Program-made: the position numbers and the translations under genes
NCBI GenBank assembly: GCA_963834365.1
Contig: CAWIBS010000030.1
Location: 558,001-622,000 of the forward strand
Source: CAWJAP01 sp963834365
GTDB lineage: Bacteria; Acidobacteriota; Vicinamibacteria; Vicinamibacterales; Vicinamibacteraceae
Reading direction: 5' to 3'
Length of the DNA: 64,000 bases
Notes under the pieces: model-generated
Database searches by the model: none
Told to the model about the DNA's origin: nothing
The model's input: only the letters and a program-made list of their open reading frames with translations
Part shown: piece after piece, positions 55,520 through 63,159 of the stretch
Position numbering within the stretch: position 1 is the first letter of the stretch
Layout: every line of letters begins with the position of its first letter

Positions 55520-56470
55520 TCATGGGTAGACCGTCTGAGGGCGTTCGTCGGTGACGCTCTGCTCCCGCAGGGCCCGCGCCACCGGCGCGAGCGCGTCGAG
55601 CTGGGCGCCGTCGAGTGGCGAGACGAACGGCGGAATCGGGCCGGTGGGCGCAATGCCGGCGAGCTCGGTTCCGTGATGCAGCACCCGCGCCGGTCCCCAG
55701 GCGTCCCGCAGATCCTCGAAGGCGAGGAAGTGTTCACGCACACGCCCGGCCAACGCCCAGTTCTTCGCCCGACACGCCTCGAAGAGCTGCTGGCAGAGTG
55801 CGGGCGCGATGCATCCCGACCCGGTGGTGAACCCCCGCAGCCCGTAGTCGCGCATGTGCACGACGGCCGGCCGTTCGCCAATGCCGCTGATGACGCGGGC
55901 CGCGTCCACGCGGCGAAGCAGGCCGTCCAGGTAGGAATCGCGGGCCGGCTCGCGTCGCACGACGGCATACTTGACGGCGACGGCGACCCCGTCGCCCATC
56001 AGCCGGCCGATGGCATCGAGACCGGCCTCGAGATCCGCTCCGAATCCATCCTCGGACTTGAGGTACAGGACGAGCGGGATGCCGGCGAGGTCGGCAATCT
56101 CCCGCACGCCGGCTTCGAGGCCGCGCGCATCCCGGGGATCGCCGCACGGCAGCAGCATCGCGGCGCGGAACGCACGGCGACGCAGGAGCCGCGACTGATC
56201 GACGGCACGGCCGAACGACGGCCCGAGGCTCGGGATGGCCCAGCGCGAGGCGTCGAATCCGGACAACCAGTCGATGAGCGCCTCGTACTCGTCGAGCGTG
56301 ACATGGTAGAGGAACGCATTGCCGCCGTAGAGATACCGGCTGATGCCGCCCTCGTGGATGTGGCCGGCGACGCGCTCGGCCGCCTCGAAATCCAGCGGGC
56401 GCCCGGCACCGCGCTGGCGGGGAAGCGGCGGAACCGCGAAGACGCCCTCGAGGTCGGCAGGTGTGATCAT
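55520..56470 (-). CDS. DHDPS-family aldolase/dehydratase
   Basis: A 316-aa protein from ATG 56470. LEGVFAVPPLPRQRGAGRPL, HIHEGGISRYLYGGNAFLYH, IPLVLYLKSEDGF and VAVKYAVVRREPA, with the likely Schiff-base Lys, and GSGCIAPALCQQLFEACRAK fit the dihydrodipicolinate synthase superfamily. The G-G-N-A loop differs from true DapA (usually T-T), so a sugar-acid aldolase or dehydratase such as a 2-keto-3-deoxy-acid enzyme is more likely. It is divergent from an exported enolase-superfamily enzyme whose products could feed it. Confidence 0.8.
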   Translation of the reverse strand: MITPADLEGVFAVPPLPRQRGAGRPLDFEAAERVAGHIHEGGISRYLYGGNAFLYHVTLDEYEALIDWLSGFDASRWAIPSLGPSFGRAVDQSRLLRRRAFRAAMLLPCGDPRDARGLEAGVREIADLAGIPLVLYLKSEDGFGADLEAGLDAIGRLMGDGVAVAVKYAVVRREPARDSYLDGLLRRVDAARVISGIGERPAVVHMRDYGLRGFTTGSGCIAPALCQQLFEACRAKNWALAGRVREHFLAFEDLRDAWGPARVLHHGTELAGIAPTGPIPPFVSPLDGAQLDALAPVARALREQSVTDERPQTVYP

Positions 56471-56590
56471 GCGCAGGCCGCACCGATGATACCCGCAGTC
56501 ACCACGGCCACGGCGTCGACTGAACGATTGACCTCGGCGCACCGGTGACCTAGAGTCGCCTCAATTCAGCCCGACCAGGAGAGGAAGGTG

Positions 56591-57865
56591 ATGGCCGAAA
56601 CGCGAGGCGTGTCCCGTCGCCAGTTTCTCTCGGGTGTCGGCGTGGTGGCCGTTCTGCCGCCGTCGTTTCGTGCGCTCGCGGCGCGCGAGCTGAAACGGGC
56701 CGCTATCCGCGATCTGCAGGCGATGGTGCTGCAGGGCCCGGGGCGTACCTACACGCTCGTGAAAGTGACGGCGGATGCCGGCCTGTACGGGATAGCCGAG
56801 GCATACGGCTCGCCCGGCGTCGGCGTCAAGGAGCAGGTGCTCGCGTTGAAGCCCTGGCTGGTCGGGAAGGATCCGCTCGAGATCGACAAGCTCTACACGC
56901 AGATGGGGGCCGGCAGCGCCAACTTGAGCGGCACGCGGACCGATGGATCGGCGCACAACCTGATACGGGCGGTCAGCGGCATCGAGATGGCGCTGTGGGA
57001 TCTCGCGGGCAAGATCCTCGAGGTGCCGACGACGACGCTGCTCGGCGGCAGGTTCCGCGACCGGGTCCGCGTCTACGACCACGCAGCGCCGGGCGACATG
57101 CTCGACAAAGCATCGGTCGCCGACTGGGCCGCGAAGGCGAAGTCGCATGCGAGCGGCTTCACCTGCCACAAGTTCGGATTTCGCCGTTCGGACCCGGCGA
57201 TCGACAAGGCCCGCGACCCGGCGAACCGCCTGCTGACGACGAAAGAGCTGATCGGCATCCAGCAGGGGTTCGAGAACTGCCGGGAGGCCATCGGGTGGGA
57301 TCACGACCTGATGGTCCACTGCCATTGGCAGTACGATCTTCGAACCTCGATTCAGATTGCCGACGCCGTGGAATCGTCGAGGCCGGTCTGGCTCGAGGAT
57401 CCGCTGCCGGTCGACTACTCCGACTCGTGGAAGCGCTTGTGCGCCGCCTCGAAGGTGCCCATCTGCATGGGTGAGAACCTCGCCCGCCGCGAGGGCTTCA
57501 AGGACTTCATCCTGAATCAGGCCTGCGACATCCTGCATCCGGACCTGCGCAACTCGGGCGGCTTTCTCGAGACCAGGCGCATCGCCGATCTGGCGCATCT
57601 CTTCGGGCTGCCGATGGCCAACCACAACACGGGAAGCCAGGTCTGCACCTATGCCTCGGCGCAGTGGGCCGCGTCGATCCGCGACTACCTGGCGCTCGAG
57701 ACCATCACGGGCCAGGGGGGCTGGATGGATCAGGTCCTGCTGCTCGACGGGCCGTATATCCAGGACGGATTCATCCGGGTGAGCGAAAAGCCCGGACTCG
57801 GCATCGAGCTCAACCCCGACATCGTCCGCGCCCATCTCGCGCCAGGGGAGACGTGGTGGGCGTGA
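56591..57865 (+). CDS. Exported enolase-superfamily (MR/MLE) enzyme
   Basis: A 424-aa protein with GAGAGGAAG before the start; GTG 56588 would add one residue. The signal VSRRQFLSGVGVVAVLPPSF fits Tat export. The capping domain has VKVTADAGLYGIAEAYGSPG and the barrel has ACTFCHKFGF-like (SGFTCHKFGFRRSD), LMVHCHWQYDLRTSIQIADA (metal ligand region), PVWLEDPLPVDYSD, CMGENLARREGFKDFI and MANHNTGSQVCTYAS, the complete set of superfamily motifs. It probably dehydrates a sugar acid. Its stop codon lies in the first bases of the long inverted repeat. Confidence 0.88.
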   Translation: MAETRGVSRRQFLSGVGVVAVLPPSFRALAARELKRAAIRDLQAMVLQGPGRTYTLVKVTADAGLYGIAEAYGSPGVGVKEQVLALKPWLVGKDPLEIDKLYTQMGAGSANLSGTRTDGSAHNLIRAVSGIEMALWDLAGKILEVPTTTLLGGRFRDRVRVYDHAAPGDMLDKASVADWAAKAKSHASGFTCHKFGFRRSDPAIDKARDPANRLLTTKELIGIQQGFENCREAIGWDHDLMVHCHWQYDLRTSIQIADAVESSRPVWLEDPLPVDYSDSWKRLCAASKVPICMGENLARREGFKDFILNQACDILHPDLRNSGGFLETRRIADLAHLFGLPMANHNTGSQVCTYASAQWAASIRDYLALETITGQGGWMDQVLLLDGPYIQDGFIRVSEKPGLGIELNPDIVRAHLAPGETWWA

Positions 57866-58012
57866 GGACGGAGGAGACGGAGGGAACGGTCTTAACACAG
57901 AGAAACGAAGAACGGAGGCGAAGAGAAGAGATCCTGATCCGGATTCCTTCTTGCCTCCGTTCTTCGTTTCTCTGTGTTAAGACCGTTCCCTCCGTCCCCT
58001 CCGTTCCCTCAC
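57862..58012. repeat. Long inverted repeat (hairpin), copy 2
   Basis: Arms at 57862-57922 and 57951-58012 are near-perfect inverted copies around a 28-bp loop. Each contains GGAGGGAACGGTCTTAACAC and AACGAAGAACGGAGGC. The element exactly fills the space between two convergent genes and its outer GTGAGG/CCTCAC ends supply both stop codons, so it is a strong candidate bidirectional terminator. It is the same family as 5905-6078. Confidence 0.9.
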
Positions 58013-58662
58013 GCCGCGGGTACCGCGCGCACGATGAACCGCTTCGGGGCCGGGCCCACGTGGTAGAACGGGTAGCAACCGACGAGCGTCACCGAGGGAC
58101 CGGGCGTCGGGTCGATCACGCTGACGTCGTCGGGAGTGGTGATCCGGATCCACTCGACCCGGTATTGCTCGGCCGCGACCGGCGTGTCCAGCACCAGAGC
58201 ATCGCCTTCCTTGATGTCCTTCAGTATCCGGAAGAAGCCGTCCCGGTGGGCCGCGATGCCGACGTTGCCCACCGTCCCGGGCAGGGCCGTTTCCTCAATC
58301 CGACCGGCCGCAAGGTCGAGCACCGCGTCCGTGGTGCCGTCGTGGACGGGCACCTCGAGCTCGAGCCGCGGAATGCGCAGGATGGCGAGCGTGGGCGGCG
58401 TTTCCCGCTGCAGTGCGACCTTGTAGGCCTTCACCCGGACCTGCGACCAGAGCGTCATGTCGACCTTCCCGCTCCAGGTGAGCTCGCGCGGCGGCGGGGG
58501 CGGAGGAGGCGGCGGCGGTGCGGGTCTGGGAGCGGCTGCGTCGGCCGCGGCCTGGTCGCTGGCCGGGGTGTCAGCGCCGCGGCCGCACGACGGCAGCGTC
58601 GCCGTCAGGACGAGCGCGAGGCCCAGAAAAGGAAGGGTGCGGTTCGACCGGGACAAGTGAGG
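58009..58662 (-). CDS. Class D-like sortase lipoprotein
   Basis: About 217 aa from ATG near 58668-58662 (MLPHLSRSNRTLP or a start slightly upstream). The N-terminus is lipoprotein-like (LVLTATLPSCGRG). An Ala/Pro linker with ten consecutive prolines leads to the sortase domain: LAILRIPRLELEVPVHDGTT, VGIAAHRDGFFRILKDIKEG (catalytic His), VTLVGCYPFYHVG (catalytic Cys) and APKRFIVRAVPAA (catalytic Arg). The catalytic triad is complete. Sortases are unusual in Gram-negative-type envelopes but are known from Acidobacteriota. I see no LPxTG-type substrate in the window. Confidence 0.85.
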   Translation of the reverse strand, partial: PHLSRSNRTLPFLGLALVLTATLPSCGRGADTPASDQAAADAAAPRPAPPPPPPPPPPRELTWSGKVDMTLWSQVRVKAYKVALQRETPPTLAILRIPRLELEVPVHDGTTDAVLDLAAGRIEETALPGTVGNVGIAAHRDGFFRILKDIKEGDALVLDTPVAAEQYRVEWIRITTPDDVSVIDPTPGPSVTLVGCYPFYHVGPAPKRFIVRAVPAA

Positions 58663-58757
58663 CAGCATCAGGGACACTCTTGCGAGGCGCGTGGTCACTC
58701 GAGCGGCGTCGCCAATCTTACCGCATCAGCTGCTCGGCTGACCTCTAACCCGGAGCT

Positions 58758-58860
58758 CGCTTGTATGGTGATGTGGCGCAGGCCTTTAGGCCTGCCCGGG
58801 CCCGCGTTGGCCGGGCTGAAGCCCGGCGCCACCTTGGCGGGCCCGTTGTCAACACAAGTG
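58758..58860. repeat. Composite palindromic element
   Basis: The same element as at 8951-9054: outer end CAACACAAGTG on the right and a decayed CGCTTGTATGG on the left, inner palindromes GGCAGGCCTAAAGGCCTGC-like and GGCCGGGCTGAAGCCCGGC. It fills most of the gap upstream of the DUF2784 gene. Confidence 0.85.
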
Positions 58861-58930
58861 AATCACGTAGAAGTGTTCCGGACCGCGTAGATCTCAACGG
58901 GATCGAGCAAGGCAGCCGTCCGAGTCAGCG

Positions 58931-59317
58931 ATGGATGAGGTACTCAACGTCGCCTTCTTCGTGTTGCACACATCTTGGATTGTCTTCAACTGCCTTGGTT
59001 GGATCTGGCGGCGGACCCGGCCCTGGCACCTCGCGACCGTGTCGCTCACCGCACTGTCCTGGTTCGGTCTGGGCATCTTCCATGGCTGGGGCTACTGCCC
59101 CTGCACCGAGTGGCACTGGCAGGTCCGGGCGCGGCTGGGCCACCGGGATCCGGCGTCCTACATTCAGCTCCTGTTCGGTGAGCTGACCGGGAGCGAATTG
59201 ACTTCTGCCTGGGCGGATGGCGTGGCGCTCTGCACGCTCGTGGTCGTCGCCATCCTCAGCATTGTGTTGAACGTTCGGGACCGGCACGACATCGGCATCG
59301 CTACATGTCGATCCTGA
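58931..59317 (+). CDS. DUF2784-like small membrane protein
   Basis: A 128-aa protein with four hydrophobic helices. NVAFFVLHTSWIVFNCLGWI, LGIFHGWGYCPCTEWHWQVR and VALCTLVVVAILSIVLNV match DUF2784, with its conserved Cys/Trp segment after helix 3. Function unknown. It overlaps the end of the convergent gene by 17 bp. Confidence 0.78.
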   Translation: MDEVLNVAFFVLHTSWIVFNCLGWIWRRTRPWHLATVSLTALSWFGLGIFHGWGYCPCTEWHWQVRARLGHRDPASYIQLLFGELTGSELTSAWADGVALCTLVVVAILSIVLNVRDRHDIGIATCRS

Positions 59318-60206
59318 CTGCCAGCGCCAGGGTTGACTCCGACTCGCTGAAGAATTCGTTCACTGTGGGACGGCCGTCGTGCCATTGGAGAAATATCCGG
59401 GGCGTGCCCCCCCCTTCGCTCCATGTCACGATGCCGACATCGACGGTCACATCAAGGCGCCAGTCCCGCTCCTGCATGGTCGAGAAGTCGGCGGCGACGA
59501 ACCAGCCGAAGCGCTCCCCCCAGATCCTGTGGCTGGACGCGTGCTCTATGCCCCATTGCGCGCGCCACGGCTCGAGCACCGGATCGCCCATCTTATAGGC
59601 GACGCCGGTCTCGCCGTACGCACGCCAGCGAGGTGACCATCGCCAGGCGGCGCCGACGCTCAGCTCCTCGCGGGTGTAGTTGAGACGAACACGACCAGTC
59701 CGCTCCTGGTATTCATCGCCCAGGTGAGCCGAGACGTGCAGCACGGAGAACTTCAGCGACAGCGGACTGTCGGACGTCGTCGTGACGGTCAAGCCGTAGT
59801 TGCCGTCCCAACCGATCACATCGAGCCGGTTCTGCGAATCGAAGACTGCATCGAGGCCGCCTTCGAAACTGAGTTGCCAGGATCGTCCGCCCGTCAGGGC
59901 CGGCTCGATGCGGCAAATGCCAAAGCGGCCGCCACCACCGAGACGGGTTTGAGGGCTTCGTGAAGCCGGAACTCCGCCGGCGATGGTGAAACTCTCCGCG
60001 AAGACGTTCGACGGGCGGTGAGGATCAGCGACATAGGCGGGATAGATGTCCCCGCTTGGAAAGAGCGTCACGGAGGCGCCAGAGGAAGAGGTCGGCGCGG
60101 GTTCCTGCCCGGGGTCGGCGTCTGGTTGCAGCGCCCCCGCTCGCGCCGTGCTCGCGAAAATCGCCACAGCTGCCAGCGCGGCGACGTGAAGTCGGTTTGT
60201 CGACAC
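59301..60206 (-). CDS. DUF1207-type outer-membrane protein
   Basis: A 301-aa protein with a signal peptide (LAAVAIFASTARAGA). VTLFPSGDIYPAYVADPHRP is the opening of DUF1207 proteins, followed by paired strands (SWQLSFEGGLDAVFDSQNRL, GRVRLNYTREELSVGAAWRW, WRLDVTVDVGIVTW) and a final LALAVRIDM, suggesting an outer-membrane barrel. Transport or structural role unknown. Confidence 0.8.
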   Translation of the reverse strand: MSTNRLHVAALAAVAIFASTARAGALQPDADPGQEPAPTSSSGASVTLFPSGDIYPAYVADPHRPSNVFAESFTIAGGVPASRSPQTRLGGGGRFGICRIEPALTGGRSWQLSFEGGLDAVFDSQNRLDVIGWDGNYGLTVTTTSDSPLSLKFSVLHVSAHLGDEYQERTGRVRLNYTREELSVGAAWRWSPRWRAYGETGVAYKMGDPVLEPWRAQWGIEHASSHRIWGERFGWFVAADFSTMQERDWRLDVTVDVGIVTWSEGGGTPRIFLQWHDGRPTVNEFFSESESTLALAVRIDM

Positions 60207-60278
60207 GCGGTGATGTTACATATCCGAGTGTCGTTGTCTATGCTCGATCGGAACTCCAACCGGACTCTCGGTGACGTC

Positions 60279-60950
60279 CTACAGCATCAGAGTCAGTGTT
60301 CCGGTCGCCATCAGCGCCGCTGCCCAGATCAGATCGAGGTTCAACCAGGCGCGGCGCAGGATGCCCACGCCGAGCTTCTCGAACACCAGCACCGCGATGA
60401 ACGCCGTCACCGCCAGATAGCCCACCGCGTGCAAGCCGGTGGCGAAGAGCGCCGTTCCCGCACCGCCCCCGGCGATGGCCATGTGGTGCGCGTGCCCACC
60501 CTCGCCCGCCATCGACATGGCCACGAACACCGGCACCACCATGAGCCCGGCGCCGTGAGCCGTGGCCATCAGGAACGACCACACCGCGAGCCCACTCATG
60601 CTCACACGCATGCCGGCCCAACGCGGGTGCCGGTGACCAAAGACCCGAAGGACGCCGAGCGAGACGAGCACGCCGGCCATCGGCCAGCGCAGCCAGCCGA
60701 GAGGGATCACGGCTCCAATGGCCAGCGCGGCGCCGACTGCGCCGGCGACGGCCAGCGCATGTCCGGTCGCGAGCGGCACGAGCGCGCGAAGCACCGCACC
60801 ACGGCGGCGCTCCTGCATCCCGAGCGCCACCGCGAACAGCCATCCCATTCCGGGATTGATGCCGTGAAAGGCGCCGAGCCCGATCAGCATCGCCCACTCC
60901 GCCTTCGCTGAAGCTACGGCGGACAAGGACATCGACATCTCGCTCGTCAT
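60279..60950 (-). CDS. Membrane protein of the SBP56 operon
   Basis: A 223-aa protein from ATG 60950, ten bases after the SBP56 stop. About six helices include GLGAFHGINPGMGWLFAVAL, ALVPLATGHALAVAGAVGAA and TALFATGLHAVGYLAVTAF. The conserved HGINPGMGW and a His-rich loop (GEGGHAHHMA) recall nickel/cobalt- or sulfur-compound permeases. Being last in the operon, it may move the substrate or product of the selenium-binding protein. Confidence 0.75.
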   Translation of the reverse strand: MTSEMSMSLSAVASAKAEWAMLIGLGAFHGINPGMGWLFAVALGMQERRRGAVLRALVPLATGHALAVAGAVGAALAIGAVIPLGWLRWPMAGVLVSLGVLRVFGHRHPRWAGMRVSMSGLAVWSFLMATAHGAGLMVVPVFVAMSMAGEGGHAHHMAIAGGGAGTALFATGLHAVGYLAVTAFIAVLVFEKLGVGILRRAWLNLDLIWAAALMATGTLTLML

Positions 60951-60960
60951 GGCGCACCTC

Positions 60961-62364
60961 TCACGCGAAGCAGTACCAATCGGAGCTGGCGTCACCGCCC
61001 TCCAGGTGCACCTGATGCGGACGCATGCCGTCGAACTCGATGAACCCGGCACCATCGAGCTCGATGCCGCCGTTCGAGCGCACGTCGACCTTGGCCAACC
61101 AGCCCTTGATGCCGTCGGGATAGAACTGGTCGTCCCAGGTGCGATACAGCGAGTTGGTCACGTAGAGGCGCTTGCCGTCACGGCTGATCTCCACCATCTG
61201 GGGTGCGCCGTTCAGCGCTTGATGCGGCCGCGCCGGGTGCGCCTGGCGCCGAACGATGCCGCCGAGCTTCACCGAGCTGATCTCGACCGGGTTGAAGGGA
61301 TCCGACACGTCGAATTGCTTCAGCTCCCCCGTGCCGAAGCACGACACGTACAGGAATCGATCGTCGAGCGAGAGGTTGATGTCGGTGACGAGCGGCGGCA
61401 CTGCGCCAAAGCCCTTGAGAAGCGGCGGTAGATCATCGGCGGCCGCCGGCTCGGCGGGAATCTCGATCGCCTTGTGGATGCGCCAGGTCCCGCTGCGGTT
61501 GCTGCCGTCGCGATACCACATCCAGACCGACGCCGACAGGTCCTTCAGGCTGGTGACGACGCCGACGAACCCGTAGGTCTCGTTGGGATCGTGCGCGGGA
61601 CGCAGCTCGAGCACCATTTGGTACTCAGGGCCCAGCTCCAGCTTCTGCAGGTGACGACGGCTGTTGAGATCCCAGACATGCAGCGCGTTGCCGTACTTGC
61701 CGCCCAGGAGCAGCTCCGGATTCACGCCGGCCTCCACCATGTTCGGCGTGCCCCACTCGCTGGTGATCAGCGTGTCGTGCCCGAGGTGCCACCAGAAGTC
61801 ATACGACAGGTGCTGCGGTCCGCGATCCTTCTCCCAGCGGCCCTTGATCTCGAATGTCTCGGGATCGAGCACGAAGATGCCGCCTGGCCCGTTGCCATCG
61901 GCATCGCCGAGCGCGTTGACGTAGATGCCGTCGGGCCCGCAATGCGCCGTGTGCGGGCGGCTGTAGCCGGTCTTCCTGATCACTTCGTCGGCTTCGATCA
62001 CCTTGACCAGGTGCGGGTAACGCGGGTCGGGCACCGTGTCGAGGATGTGAATCCGCGACGACCGCATGCCGGGCACGACGAGGTAGCGCCGCTGCATATG
62101 CGGGTGGGGCGAGTTCGGGCACAGGCACGAGCTGCACGCGTTCCACCCGAAGTGGTGCAGCTCGTCGCCGGCGCCGGGCATCTCCACGCGCGCGGTCGTG
62201 GCGCCGTAACCCGGCGACGCGGGATCGACGTCCAACACCGCAAGGGCGTCCTTGGCGGTCGGATCAGGATTGAGCAGCGCGACATAGGCGAGCGTTTCGG
62301 CCGGGGCCTGCATGGCCATCGTCGGTGACGGGTAGAAGCTCTGGTCTGGAAGCAGTTTCAGCAT
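60961..62364 (-). CDS. Selenium-binding protein SBP56 family (methanethiol oxidase-like)
   Basis: A 467-aa protein with GGAGGAGGG before ATG 62364. LAYVALLNPDPTAKDALAVL, HHFGWNACSSCLCPNSPHPH, RPHTAHCGPDGIYVNALGDA, GPQHLSYDFWWHLGHDTLIT and YRTWDDQFYPDGIKGWLAKV are diagnostic of SBP56. The CSSC pair and several His residues match the copper site described in bacterial methanethiol oxidases, which convert methanethiol to formaldehyde, H2S and H2O2. No signal peptide is visible. The operon order is small secreted protein, SBP56, membrane protein. Confidence 0.92.
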   Translation of the reverse strand: MLKLLPDQSFYPSPTMAMQAPAETLAYVALLNPDPTAKDALAVLDVDPASPGYGATTARVEMPGAGDELHHFGWNACSSCLCPNSPHPHMQRRYLVVPGMRSSRIHILDTVPDPRYPHLVKVIEADEVIRKTGYSRPHTAHCGPDGIYVNALGDADGNGPGGIFVLDPETFEIKGRWEKDRGPQHLSYDFWWHLGHDTLITSEWGTPNMVEAGVNPELLLGGKYGNALHVWDLNSRRHLQKLELGPEYQMVLELRPAHDPNETYGFVGVVTSLKDLSASVWMWYRDGSNRSGTWRIHKAIEIPAEPAAADDLPPLLKGFGAVPPLVTDINLSLDDRFLYVSCFGTGELKQFDVSDPFNPVEISSVKLGGIVRRQAHPARPHQALNGAPQMVEISRDGKRLYVTNSLYRTWDDQFYPDGIKGWLAKVDVRSNGGIELDGAGFIEFDGMRPHQVHLEGGDASSDWYCFA

Positions 62365-62456
62365 TGTCTTGTCCCTCCTCCGCGGTTTGGCCCGGGAGTC
62401 CTGTTGCGTCTCGAGATTTCGGGGCTTGCGGCCGCGTCGTTTCGCGCGTCGCCGGC

Positions 62457-63032
62457 TCAGTCGCCACCGTCGAACGCGTCGCACGAAACCTTGGCGTGCC
62501 AGTTTGAAAACGTGCCGGTGGGATTCTCCTTCCACGCCCAGACGTGCAGGGTGTAGAAGGCCGGCAGCCCGAACCGATTGGGACTCTCGAACAAGTGGAG
62601 GAGCTGGCCCATGAGCTCCGGGGGCGCCGAATTCTTCGAATCCCAGTCGCTCGCTCGAACCAGATAGTCCGCGCCGATCAGCCGCAGGCGTCCGTTCGGG
62701 AGCGGCTCATAGATCACGATCTCGGGACGCGTCGGGTCCAGCACGCCGTCGAGGACCAGCGGAAAGTTCACGTAGTGCAGGCCCATGGCTCCGAACTCGC
62801 CGCCGCTGACGCAGCCGAAGTTGAGGGCATAACCTTCCGCCTCAGCGACCTTCACGTCATGGAAGCGCGCGGTGGCTTCGCGGACGACCCTGACCAGCGC
62901 CCCCGACTGAGCTCCGTGATGGAGCGGGGTGTGCGTCTGGGCGTGGGTCGGCTGCGAGTGTGGAAATGAGGGCCAGAGGGCGGTGAGAGCAAGAGCACTG
63001 GCCACCGACGAGACGAACCGTCTGACGTTCAT
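62457..63032 (-). CDS. Secreted protein of unknown function
   Basis: A 191-aa protein from ATG 63032 with a signal (FVSSVASALALTALWPSFPH). ATARFHDVKVAEAEGYALNF, GCVSGGEFGAMGLHYVN, VLDPTRPEIVIYEPLPNGRL and FYTLHVWAWKENPTGTFSNW form a conserved-looking fold that I have seen only as hypothetical proteins. It is the first gene of the SBP56 operon, and its Cys and His residues could bind metal. Confidence 0.7.
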   Translation of the reverse strand: MNVRRFVSSVASALALTALWPSFPHSQPTHAQTHTPLHHGAQSGALVRVVREATARFHDVKVAEAEGYALNFGCVSGGEFGAMGLHYVNFPLVLDGVLDPTRPEIVIYEPLPNGRLRLIGADYLVRASDWDSKNSAPPELMGQLLHLFESPNRFGLPAFYTLHVWAWKENPTGTFSNWHAKVSCDAFDGGD

Positions 63033-63159
63033 GGAGAACCTCCTGAATCTGGCGCCTCCTGCCTTCCTTCGCGATGTCGGCCGGCGCAATAGAAGGCTAA
63101 GATTCGACGGGCGCCGGCGTCCTTTGAGAACGCTGGAGTAGTCGTGAAGCTTTCCTGAG
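63033..63159. promoter_or_regulatory. Divergent promoter region
   Basis: The gap between the SBP56 operon and the winged-helix gene must hold both promoters. CTAAGATTCG at 63098-63107 is relatively AT-rich, but I cannot place -35/-10 boxes with confidence. Confidence 0.35.

Noticed and set aside
55520..56470. Calling the DHDPS-family protein dapA
   Set aside because: The usual catalytic T-T loop is not present and the context is sugar-acid genes rather than lysine biosynthesis.
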